Below are positions 50,261-57,504 of a stretch of DNA of 64,000 bases, in pieces. The translations under genes and the position numbers were made by a program. The notes under the pieces were generated by a model, which saw nothing but the letters and a program-made list of their open reading frames with translations, was not told the DNA's origin and made no database searches. Each line of letters begins with the position of its first letter. The first letter of the stretch is position 1. This DNA is from Oscillospiraceae bacterium (GTDB lineage Bacteria > Bacillota > Clostridia > Oscillospirales > Ruminococcaceae), in the NCBI GenBank assembly GCA_017847835.1, contig JAGASH010000008.1, positions 372,001 through 436,000 on the forward strand, read 5' to 3'.

Positions 50261-51088
50261 TTACTTGATAATTTTGCCGCGTTTTTTGGTATTGGCAATT
50301 CCCGCGCTCTGTTCTCTTACTTCAAGAGGCTGCTCGTTTCCGCCGAGGTCGGTGAACACGTTTTCCTCAGCGTATTCAGGCATTTCGGGATTTTTCTCGC
50401 CCGTTTTCTTGTAGTATGGATTGATTAAAACCTTCTGAATGGTCGGATAACAGCAGAAAACCGAGATAAAACACAGCCAGGCAAAAGGTACAATAGGTGT
50501 GAGGAAAACAACCACATACCAGAAAGACCAGAGAAGAATTCCATAGCCGAAGAAGAAAGCAAAAGTGATGATATCGCCCAGAGGGTTCATAAACATCAGC
50601 AAAACGGCATTGCTCATAATCTCGCGAAGCTTCAGATTGAGCGCGACAATCTGCGGGTAAACGTAAAAGCTCACCATTATCAGCAGATTTATCGCAACCA
50701 GACCGACAATGGCAAAAATCCGAGTTGTCTGGTCGACATCGGGATTGCTCATATACATAACCGCAAAATAGCTCAGAACAATTCCCACTACGTCAATTAT
50801 TCCAATCGGAAGCGCCTGCTTGAAGTTTTTCTTGAACTCTTCCTTGAAATCGTGGAAAATGAACTGCGGTCTTTCGAGGTAGATATTTCTCATAATTGCA
50901 GTCATTGCCGCGGTTGCGGGACCGATTGTAATTACGGGAATACAGAAAAGGAAGTATATCAGATTAACCTGAAAGAACACTCCGAATTTCCTGAAAAACA
51001 ATTCCCAGAACCTGAAAAACGGCTTTTTCCTTTTGCCGTTTTTGGAAACGCCGCTTCCTGCGACGTCGTTTTTGTAGAACAAACCCAT
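50261..51088 (-). CDS. YesL/DUF624 family membrane protein
   Basis: 275 aa, five membrane helices. FFQVNLIYFLFCIPVITIGPATAAMTAIMRN is the standard DUF624 start. Family members are often next to sugar ABC transporters, but the role is unknown. The C-terminal ~55 residues are hydrophilic and acidic, which is longer than usual. Start at 51088 (MGLFYKND) is set by AAAGGAATG. A 35-codon membrane peptide gene lies just upstream. Confidence 0.85.
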   Translation of the reverse strand: MGLFYKNDVAGSGVSKNGKRKKPFFRFWELFFRKFGVFFQVNLIYFLFCIPVITIGPATAAMTAIMRNIYLERPQFIFHDFKEEFKKNFKQALPIGIIDVVGIVLSYFAVMYMSNPDVDQTTRIFAIVGLVAINLLIMVSFYVYPQIVALNLKLREIMSNAVLLMFMNPLGDIITFAFFFGYGILLWSFWYVVVFLTPIVPFAWLCFISVFCCYPTIQKVLINPYYKKTGEKNPEMPEYAEENVFTDLGGNEQPLEVREQSAGIANTKKRGKIIK

Positions 51089-51116
51089 TTTATCATTCCT
51101 TTTTACAATTCGGGAG

Positions 51117-51224
51117 TTATCCGAGATAAGGCTGGACGAAAATTCCCGCAATCATTATCAGAGCCAGGATTATCGCTGCAATCCGACAGATAAGGAAAAG
51201 CTTTTCGCGCTTTTTGTCATTCAT
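51117..51224 (-). CDS. Small 35-aa single-helix membrane peptide
   Basis: MNDKKREKLFLICRIAAIIL continues ALIMIAGIFVQPYLG, a basic N-terminus and one membrane helix (about 10-30). GGGAGTGAT is 4-8 nt before the ATG, and a good promoter lies at 51256-51285. It heads the yesL-purA operon. Too short for routine gene callers. No known family is recognised; it could be a regulator or partner of the YesL protein 28 nt downstream. Confidence 0.6.
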   Translation of the reverse strand: MNDKKREKLFLICRIAAIILALIMIAGIFVQPYLG

Positions 51225-51255
51225 AAAATCACTCCCGAAAAATGCCCTAAAGTAT

Positions 51256-51285
51256 ATTATACACCATTCAGACTTATTCTGTCAA
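51256..51285 (-). promoter_or_regulatory. Promoter for the small peptide-yesL-purA-ymdB-spoVS operon
   Basis: Minus strand TTGACA (51280-51285), 18-bp spacer, TATAAT (51256-51261). The -35 lies inside the last codons of the upstream 884-aa gene. Confidence 0.78.
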
Positions 51286-53928
51286 GGGGCTTTTGCCCGT
51301 CACGCAGTCAAAGCCGTTTGAGCTTACCGCATAGATTTTTCCGCCCGCAGCGAAAGCTCTCGTAAAGCCTGTTTTGTCGTCATAGAGCGTCTTTATGCCC
51401 TCGTTTTTACCGAAAACAACATACTGCGCAACCACGGAAACCCCGTCGAAATACTCAAAAGCCGCACCGCAGGAATTGTCCGCAAAAGCGGTTGTTTGCG
51501 CGCCTTTGAGGACAAGCGTTTTCAGCTCCTCGTCGGAGAACGCCTTTTGATATTTTCCGATTATTTTTGCCGTGCCGTCAGCCTTATTATAATAGGTAAC
51601 AGTCAAGCCGTTTTCGACGCTGAAAACTGCCGCGTCATCGCCCGAAACAATACCGTTTGTTTTCGTGAGCTTGACTGCGGAAGGTTCTGCGAGGTTTGTG
51701 CAGTCAAATGCAGAGAAGAAGCCGTCTTTGTTGCCGACAAGCAGATTTTTCTCCGATATTTTGAGCGTCTGTGCCGTTTCGGCAAAGTTTGAAAGCGCGC
51801 ATTTTGCCGTGAAATCAGCCGAACGGAGATTTGCGTTTTCACCTTCAAGCGTTACCGCAAAGCCCTCGCCGAACGCAGCCGCTGTGATTTTCTCGCATTT
51901 TTTCGATGAAAGCGTATCCTTGAAATCAATCAGCAAGCCGTATTCCGCTTCATCGGTTTTTCCGTTGAGCGCAGCTCTGAAATCGGCGCTCGCGGAAACG
52001 GGATTTCCGAGGACAGCCTTTGCAGCGGTGTTTTCACCGTTTTCGAGTGTGTACTCGGCGCAGACCGCAAACGAGCAGCCGTCCGTGCCGCTTATGGCAA
52101 TTTTTTCTGCGGTGAACGGGGTTTTCTCGTCTTTGCCGAGCTTCGGCAGATAAACATCGGTGTTTTCAGCCGAGAAGCTGCGCGAATATTTAGGCACATA
52201 AACCGAGCCGAGCGAGATTTTTCCGTCTTCAAGCGAAAAATCGCTGAGCACGCCGTCCTGCCGAACGGTGAACAGCGTTGTGCCGTCCTTGATTTTCATA
52301 TAGCCGCACTCTTTCTCGCCTTTCTCGTCCTTGCTGCCCGAGAATACGCAGTAAAGCGCGTTGTTCTCCCAGAAAGCCGTGATAAATTCGGTTTTCTGCG
52401 GGGGAGTGATATATTTCGCGGAGCTGAGCATTTGCCCGTCAAAGCTCTCCGCAGAAACCTTTTCACTTGTTATCGTGTAGACGTTTTTATCGTCGGAGAA
52501 GCTCGTTCTGCCGTTTTTGTTTATCAGCAAATCGCCGAAAACCTCGCAGTTGTCGGAGTATTCGCAGATTGTGTCGCCGCCGAGATTATTCGCGCCATAG
52601 CTCTTGTAAATCCGCGAGAAGATATCGTCGTTTTGCTCGGCAAAAAATACATCGGAAGATTTTTGCGGGATATAAGCCGCAGCAACGGAAAGCACCATGA
52701 GAGCAGCAGCTCCGAGTGCCGAAGCGACAAGCGCTTTTATGTGATATTTTTTCGGGGTTCTGCGGATTTTCCTTGAAAGCTCGTCCTCGTCGTCCTCGTC
52801 TTCTTCATCTTCGTAATCTTCCTCGTCGGACGGTTCTTCGTCAATCAACTCGCGCTGAGCCTTTTTCCTGAACAATGTCTGGTCGATTTCAACAAGCGAG
52901 GAAGTGTCCTCAAAGCTCGATTTTTCATCGTAGGAATAGTCCTCGTCCGCGTTGATTTCGGCTTCTTCGTCGATTATTTCATCGGTTTTTTCCTCGTCCT
53001 CATAGCCGTCCTCGTCACCGATTTCTTCGCTTTGGGGAGCAGACTTCTGCATACCCGCGAGAATTTTCGTCACGGAAAGCGTTCCCGTCGGCAGAGCGCC
53101 TATGCTTTTAGAGGTTGGCTCTTTCGTTTCATAGTCATATTCGTCGGCGTCAAACGCATTTTGTGCTTCCTCGCGTTCTGCCTGTTTGTTTTCCTTTATA
53201 ATATCGAAAATCTTCGAGAAATCCGAGGTGAGCCCGTCAGCGCTCTTTGCAGACTGCTCGGGTTCTTCGTCATAGGCGATTTCCGCTTTTTCAATCGAGG
53301 GTGCTTCAGGCTCTTCGGGAACGATTTCGGGGAGCTTTTCGGGCTCGTCATCTGCGTGATAAGACATTTCCTTTTCAAGCAGTCTGACCTGTTCAAGGAC
53401 GTCGGCAAGCGAAGGCTCGTCAAAATCCTCGTCATCGTCGGCTTGTTCAATTTCCTCGGAAGGAGTTTCTTCGGGGAAGTCTTCGGTTTGTGCTATTTCC
53501 TCAACGGGAATTTGCTCGGGCTTTTCCTCGGTATCCGAAAGCTCCTCTTCATCGGAAACTCCGGACGTTTTTTCAAGACGGATTGTGAGCGTCTGCTCCC
53601 AGATTTGACGCGCAGTGTACAGCATAATCGTGTAGTCCTGCGAGGTAAGTCCGGAGCTTTCAAGCGTGAGAATAAGGTTTTGAAGGTTCATCGCGGGGTT
53701 GCGCTTTACCTTTTCAACGCATTGCTCGGGTGCTTCGCACGCTTCAAGCAGATACTGGAAATCAGCCGAGCCAATTCCGAGCGCTCTCAGACGGTTGAGG
53801 AATGTGAACGCGTCAAGCTCAGGCAATTCCGCCGAATCGTCCATAAGATATTCGATTATATTCTGCGGGATTACGTTTTCCGGCACAACCTTATGCCGCA
53901 TTTCCGCCCGCATTTCCTCACAATTCAT
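51274..53928 (-). CDS. Large acidic membrane protein, probable anti-sigma factor with outer beta-propeller-like domain
   Basis: 884 aa. An N-terminal ordered segment (1-125) is followed by about 270 residues very rich in Glu/Asp (many EE, DEDED runs), then a short basic stretch (KIRRTPKKYHIK), one membrane helix (about 397-418) and an outer domain of ~465 residues. The outer domain has repeated beta motifs and resembles the Beta_propel secreted domain by eye. The gene follows an ECF-like sigma factor by 21 nt, the usual place of an anti-sigma factor. The N-terminus would hold the sigma factor and the outer domain would sense. GGGGTGA precedes the ATG. Function is inferred. Confidence 0.6.
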   Translation of the reverse strand: MNCEEMRAEMRHKVVPENVIPQNIIEYLMDDSAELPELDAFTFLNRLRALGIGSADFQYLLEACEAPEQCVEKVKRNPAMNLQNLILTLESSGLTSQDYTIMLYTARQIWEQTLTIRLEKTSGVSDEEELSDTEEKPEQIPVEEIAQTEDFPEETPSEEIEQADDDEDFDEPSLADVLEQVRLLEKEMSYHADDEPEKLPEIVPEEPEAPSIEKAEIAYDEEPEQSAKSADGLTSDFSKIFDIIKENKQAEREEAQNAFDADEYDYETKEPTSKSIGALPTGTLSVTKILAGMQKSAPQSEEIGDEDGYEDEEKTDEIIDEEAEINADEDYSYDEKSSFEDTSSLVEIDQTLFRKKAQRELIDEEPSDEEDYEDEEDEDDEDELSRKIRRTPKKYHIKALVASALGAAALMVLSVAAAYIPQKSSDVFFAEQNDDIFSRIYKSYGANNLGGDTICEYSDNCEVFGDLLINKNGRTSFSDDKNVYTITSEKVSAESFDGQMLSSAKYITPPQKTEFITAFWENNALYCVFSGSKDEKGEKECGYMKIKDGTTLFTVRQDGVLSDFSLEDGKISLGSVYVPKYSRSFSAENTDVYLPKLGKDEKTPFTAEKIAISGTDGCSFAVCAEYTLENGENTAAKAVLGNPVSASADFRAALNGKTDEAEYGLLIDFKDTLSSKKCEKITAAAFGEGFAVTLEGENANLRSADFTAKCALSNFAETAQTLKISEKNLLVGNKDGFFSAFDCTNLAEPSAVKLTKTNGIVSGDDAAVFSVENGLTVTYYNKADGTAKIIGKYQKAFSDEELKTLVLKGAQTTAFADNSCGAAFEYFDGVSVVAQYVVFGKNEGIKTLYDDKTGFTRAFAAGGKIYAVSSNGFDCVTGKSPLTE

Positions 53929-53949
53929 TTTTTCACCCCAAATCCCCGG

Positions 53950-54417
53950 TTAATCTTCTATTCCAAGCGTTTGCTTTGCTTTGTTAATTCTTTTTCTGGC
54001 ACCGCCGACGGTCATTCCCGTAAACGCAGCGGTTTCCTCAACGGAAAATCTTCCGCCGACGTGAATGACTATAAGCAGCCTTTCGATATCGGGCAGCTCA
54101 AAAAGCTTCTTTTTGAGTTCGGGCTGTTTTCCTTTCAGCTCGATGTCCTTGTACTCTCTGAAGAACATTTTTATTCTCGCGCAGAGCGTTCTCATCATAA
54201 ACACGCGGAACTGCGCTTCCGTCCTCAGTTTCCCCGCAGAGCTGAACCCGTCGCGTGCCGCTCCCGTTACCGCTTCGATAGCGTCGTCGTCGTTTTTGAG
54301 CGAGTAGTACGCGGTGTAGTACATATCGCGGTAAACGGTTTCGTAGAGCTTTGTGAAAGCCTTTGCGTCGCCGTTCGCGGACATTGAAATAAGCTGCTTA
54401 TACTCTCTTTTATCCAT
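53950..54417 (-). CDS. ECF-like RNA polymerase sigma factor
   Basis: 155 aa. The region 2-like part is ANGDAKAFTKLYETVYRDMYYTAYY and the region 4 helix-turn-helix is FSVEETAAFTGMTVGGARKRINKAKQTLG, with a short linker. Region 2 is less conserved than in standard ECF factors. It is translated 11 nt after aspS, with GAGG before the ATG, and followed by the large acidic membrane protein, its likely anti-sigma factor. Target promoters are not known. Confidence 0.8.
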   Translation of the reverse strand: MDKREYKQLISMSANGDAKAFTKLYETVYRDMYYTAYYSLKNDDDAIEAVTGAARDGFSSAGKLRTEAQFRVFMMRTLCARIKMFFREYKDIELKGKQPELKKKLFELPDIERLLIVIHVGGRFSVEETAAFTGMTVGGARKRINKAKQTLGIED

Positions 54418-54428
54418 AATTTCCTCGG

Positions 54429-56201
54429 TTAATCTTCAGTGTTGACAATCGAAATTCCAAGCTCGGCGAGCTGCTCGTCGGAAACGGTTCCGGGTGCTTC
54501 GCTCATAAGCTCGGACGCGTTCTGTACTTTCGGGAACGCAATTACATCACGCAAACTGTCGCAGCCGCACATCAGCATTGCCAGACGGTCAAGACCGATA
54601 CCTGCGCCGCCGTGAGGAGGAGCCGCATACTTGTAAGCGTCAACGAGGAAGCCGAATTTCAGCTGAATTTCCTCGTCGGTCATTCCGAGCATCTCGAACA
54701 TTTTCTGCTGAAGCTCGGGGTTGTTTATTCTGATAGAGCCCGAGAGCAGCTCCACGCCGTTCAGAACAAGGTCGTAGCACTTCGCACGAACGCGTCCCTT
54801 GTCGCTGTCAAGATACGGGATATGCTCCTCAATCGGCATTGTGAACGGGTGGTGCATTGCCGCCCATTCACCCTTTTCCTCGTCAAATTCAAAGAACGGG
54901 AACTCGGTTATCCAGACAAAATTCCACTTCTCGGGGATAATGTCGAGCTGCTTTGCCACTTTCAGACGAAGCGCACCGAGCGTCGGAAGAACAACCTTGT
55001 CCTTGTCCGCGACAATAAGCGCAACATCTCCCTTTTCGCAGCCGAGAGCCGCGAGAATATTTTCAAGCTCGCCCTCTTTCATAAACTTTGCGAAAGAGCA
55101 GGCGGGCGCGTCGTCAACCCAGCGGACATAAGCAAGTCCCTTTGCGCCGATACCCTTGACAAACTCCGTGAGCTTGTCGATTTCCTTGCGGGTGAGCTTT
55201 TCCGCACCGTTTTTCGCAACGATACCGCGAACCGAGCCGCCGTTTTCGAGCGCGCTCTTGAACACAACAAAATCGCTGTCCTTAACGGTTTCGGAAAGGT
55301 CGGTGATTTCCATTTCAAAACGGGTGTCGGGCTTGTCCGAGCCGTATCTGTTCATTGCCTCGTCAAAGGTCAGACGGGGAAGCGGCGTTTCGATGTCAAC
55401 GTTCAGAATTTCCTTGTAAAGACGCTTTATAAAGCCCTCCAGACACTCCAGAATATCGTCCGTGTCAACGAAGGACATTTCAAGGTCAATCTGCGTGAAC
55501 TCGGGCTGTCTGTCGGCGCGCAAATCCTCGTCGCGGAAGCAGCGCGCAAGCTGAATATATCTGTCAAATCCCGAAATCATCAGCAGCTGCTTGTACATCT
55601 GCGGTGACTGCGGAAGCGCATAGAACTTGCCGTTGTGGATACGCGAAGGCACGATATAATCGCGAGCACCCTCGGGAGTGGATTTAATCATCATCGGCGT
55701 TTCTATTTCAAGGAAGCCGTTCTCGTAGAAATAGTCGCGCGCGCACTTTGCGATTTTGTGGCGCATTATCAGATTATCCTGAAGCGGCTTTCTGCGCAAA
55801 TCAAGATAGCGGTATTTCAGACGAAGCTCCTCGTTTGTCTTGGAATTGCTGACGATTTCAAAGGGCGGGGTCTGCGCTTTCGAGAGAATACGCAGCTCCG
55901 TCGGCAAAATCTCGACATTTCCCGTCTTAATCTCGCTGTTTACGCTTTCACGCGCGCGGACGATACCCTTAACCATAAGCACGTCCTCGGAGCGCACGGT
56001 TTTCGCCTTTTCAAAAACGGATTTCTCGGTTGTTTCATCAAGCGTAAGCTGAACGATACCTGTTCTGTCACGCAGGTCGATGAAGATAATTCCGCCTTTG
56101 TCGCGGACGCGTGCAGCCCAGCCGCCTACGGTGACTTCTCCCGCTTCAAGCGTGACTTCATTGCAATAGCAGGTTCTTTTTAAACCTTTCATTGTATCCA
56201 T
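54429..56201 (-). CDS. aspS: Aspartyl-tRNA synthetase
   Basis: 590 aa bacterial-type enzyme. Order: OB anticodon domain (VTVGGWAARVRDKGGIIFIDLRD), class II motif 2 (RCFRDEDLRADRQPEFTQID), the bacterial GAD insertion (about 280-420) and motif 3 (GAGIGLDRLAML). It charges tRNA-Asp (and tRNA-Asn if GatCAB is used). AAGAGGTAT precedes the ATG, with promoter at 56254-56282. No T-box leader is seen. The sigma/anti-sigma pair is likely co-transcribed. Confidence 0.96.
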   Translation of the reverse strand: MDTMKGLKRTCYCNEVTLEAGEVTVGGWAARVRDKGGIIFIDLRDRTGIVQLTLDETTEKSVFEKAKTVRSEDVLMVKGIVRARESVNSEIKTGNVEILPTELRILSKAQTPPFEIVSNSKTNEELRLKYRYLDLRRKPLQDNLIMRHKIAKCARDYFYENGFLEIETPMMIKSTPEGARDYIVPSRIHNGKFYALPQSPQMYKQLLMISGFDRYIQLARCFRDEDLRADRQPEFTQIDLEMSFVDTDDILECLEGFIKRLYKEILNVDIETPLPRLTFDEAMNRYGSDKPDTRFEMEITDLSETVKDSDFVVFKSALENGGSVRGIVAKNGAEKLTRKEIDKLTEFVKGIGAKGLAYVRWVDDAPACSFAKFMKEGELENILAALGCEKGDVALIVADKDKVVLPTLGALRLKVAKQLDIIPEKWNFVWITEFPFFEFDEEKGEWAAMHHPFTMPIEEHIPYLDSDKGRVRAKCYDLVLNGVELLSGSIRINNPELQQKMFEMLGMTDEEIQLKFGFLVDAYKYAAPPHGGAGIGLDRLAMLMCGCDSLRDVIAFPKVQNASELMSEAPGTVSDEQLAELGISIVNTED

Positions 56202-56253
56202 ATTTTATACCTCTTTTAATATCCTTTGCGGAAATTTTTTTACATATCAAGTT

Positions 56254-56282
56254 ATTATAACATTTTTTCACGGATTTTTCAA
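56254..56282 (-). promoter_or_regulatory. Promoter for aspS-sigma-anti-sigma
   Basis: Minus strand TTGAAA (56277-56282), 17-bp spacer, TATAAT (56254-56259). Confidence 0.78.
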
Positions 56283-56324
56283 GGGGATAAAGTAAAAAAT
56301 TAGGTGAAAATGACGATTGCCCCA

Positions 56325-56353
56325 TTGACAAAATAAAATCCGTGTGTTATAAT
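56325..56353 (+). promoter_or_regulatory. Consensus promoter for the zinc-ribbon membrane protein
   Basis: TTGACA (56325-56330), 17-bp spacer, TATAAT (56348-56353). Confidence 0.85.
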
Positions 56354-56404
56354 CAAAATAGGATTTATCCTAACATAAAAACAATTCATTCGGGAGGATT
56401 TATT

Positions 56405-56896
56405 ATGAAATCACTTTGGAGAAAAATCGGTTTTATTTCGGCTTGGGTTATTTTTGTTCTCGGAACGGTCGGAGCAATTGTTGGCGCAGTTCAGTCAAAA
56501 AGCTTTGCTGTATTCTGCCAGCTGTTTATTCCTGCTTCGTTCTATTTTGTTATTCTGATGGCTTATCTTGAGCACACAAACAATATGGAAATGCGTGCTG
56601 ACCAGACCTACCGCAAGCAGAACAATCTGCCGCAGCTCCCTGAGAACGCTTACACAAATCTGCCGTTCACTTCTGCTCCGTCTGTTCCCGCTGCTCCTTA
56701 TCAGCAGTCCGTTCAGCCGCAGTATCAGCAGCCTGTTCAGTTCCAGCAGCCTGCTCCTGCTCCCGTTGCTCAGCCTGCTCCCGCACCCGTACCTCAGCCC
56801 GTTCCCGAGGCTCAGGGCTGGATTTGCACAAAGTGCGGCACTACCAACAATGCCGGCGCAAACTTCTGCAAGGGCTGCGGAAACAAGAAGGACTAA
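56405..56896 (+). CDS. Small membrane protein with Pro/Gln-rich linker and C-terminal zinc ribbon
   Basis: 163 aa. Two membrane helices (about 9-30 and 38-56) precede a flexible linker rich in Pro, Gln and Ala (about 75-135, with repeats of QPAPAPV type). A zinc ribbon, WICTKCGTTNNAGANFCKGCG, lies at the C-terminus. The architecture is common in Clostridia, and the function is unknown; scaffolding at the membrane is possible. Codons are biased as in highly expressed genes. GGGAGG precedes the ATG. Confidence 0.75.
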   Translation: MKSLWRKIGFISAWVIFVLGTVGAIVGAVQSKSFAVFCQLFIPASFYFVILMAYLEHTNNMEMRADQTYRKQNNLPQLPENAYTNLPFTSAPSVPAAPYQQSVQPQYQQPVQFQQPAPAPVAQPAPAPVPQPVPEAQGWICTKCGTTNNAGANFCKGCGNKKD

Positions 56897-56913
56897 TCCT
56901 ACATATATAAAAG

Positions 56914-56942
56914 AAATCCCTCGTTTATCGGGGGATTTTTTG
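56914..56942 (+). terminator. Terminator after the zinc-ribbon gene
   Basis: AAATCCCTCG pairs with CGGGGGATTT (one G-T pair), 5-nt loop, then TTTTTT. Confidence 0.82.
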
Positions 56943-57002
56943 ATGGACTTGTCGCAAAGCAAGAAAACGCAGAAGAGGACGGTGCAAAACTCATCTTCGG
57001 GC

Positions 57003-57034
57003 ACAAAAATTGCCCCTAGATGATACTAGGGGCG
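57003..57034 (-). terminator. Terminator of the tRNA-Arg transcript
   Basis: CCCCTAG (57013-57019) pairs with CTAGGGG (57026-57032). CAATTTTT follows on the minus strand. Confidence 0.78.
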
Positions 57035-57058
57035 GAATAGGGTGCAGCGTCACGCTGC

Positions 57059-57135
57059 TGGCGTCGCAGAGAGGATTCGAACCTCCGGCCTGCCGCTTAG
57101 GAGGCGGCCGCTCTATCCGGCTGAGCTACAGCGAC
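57059..57135 (-). tRNA. tRNA-Arg (anticodon CCT)
   Basis: 77 nt on the minus strand. The anticodon loop CTCCTAA is closed by GCCGC/GCGGC, the T loop is TTCGAAT, and the 3' CCA is encoded. The acceptor stem GTCGCTG/CTGCGAC has a U-U mismatch at the sixth pair. It has its own promoter and terminator. Confidence 0.95.
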
Positions 57136-57148
57136 ATTTAACTTATAT

Positions 57149-57177
57149 ATTATACCAAAAGAATTGCTAAAAATCAA
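57149..57177 (-). promoter_or_regulatory. Promoter for tRNA-Arg
   Basis: Minus strand TTGATT (57172-57177), 17-bp spacer, TATAAT (57149-57154). Confidence 0.72.
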
Positions 57178-57250
57178 GGCAAAAAAGCTATTCTTGTGCA
57201 AAAGTTATAAAAACGCACGAAAAATGCGTTAAGTTTATACAAAATACATA

Positions 57251-57280
57251 TTGACGAAAGACAGCACAATATGTTATATT
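57251..57280 (+). promoter_or_regulatory. Promoter for the dockerin gene
   Basis: TTGACG (57251-57256), 18-bp spacer, TATATT (57275-57280). This gives a leader of about 215 nt. Confidence 0.6.
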
Positions 57281-57303
57281 ATTAATTGAGAAAAAATATT
57301 TTC

Positions 57304-57437
57304 AAAAGCTGAAACTTTTTTCTCACACTCCGCGACTACGGTTATGCAAGCGGAAAAATTTTCGAGAATTTTTTTGAAAAAGGTGAAACTTTTCTCGGAA
57401 ACTCCGCGACTACCACTACAAGCGGAGAAAAATCCGT
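57304..57437 (+). ncRNA. Tandem 74-nt repeat in the dockerin mRNA leader (structured RNA candidate)
   Basis: Two copies, about 57304-57363 and 57378-57437. Each has a TGAAACTTTT block, then ACTCCGCGACTAC (57327-57339 and 57401-57413), a variable loop and CAAGCGGA, closing hairpins TCCGC/GCGGA and CTCCGC/GCGGAG. The conserved blocks are exactly 74 nt apart and the variable bases are in the loops. They do not match the riboswitch consensus sequences I know. Possible roles are mRNA stability for a highly expressed gene, ribosome loading, or ligand sensing. Confidence 0.6.
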
Positions 57438-57504
57438 TTAATACATCCGAGTGCCCGATAACTCAGAGATGTTTTAAAAAAACAATTATTTTAGGAGGAC
57501 AAAT

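Noticed and set aside
53032..54387. A 450-codon plus-strand frame opposite the large acidic protein and sigma factor
   Set aside because: Phe/Arg-rich mirror of acidic codons; no start signals or domain.
56202..56404. T-box leader upstream of aspS
   Set aside because: No T-box sequence, specifier loop or terminator between promoter and start codon.
56690..56815. Minisatellite in the Pro/Gln-rich linker of the zinc-ribbon protein
   Set aside because: Short imperfect codon repeats encoding a flexible linker, not a clean tandem array.
57304..57437. Cyclic-di-GMP or other known riboswitch in the dockerin leader
   Set aside because: The conserved core of GEMM-I, GEMM-II, glycine or guanidine classes is not present, so it is reported as an unknown tandem element instead.
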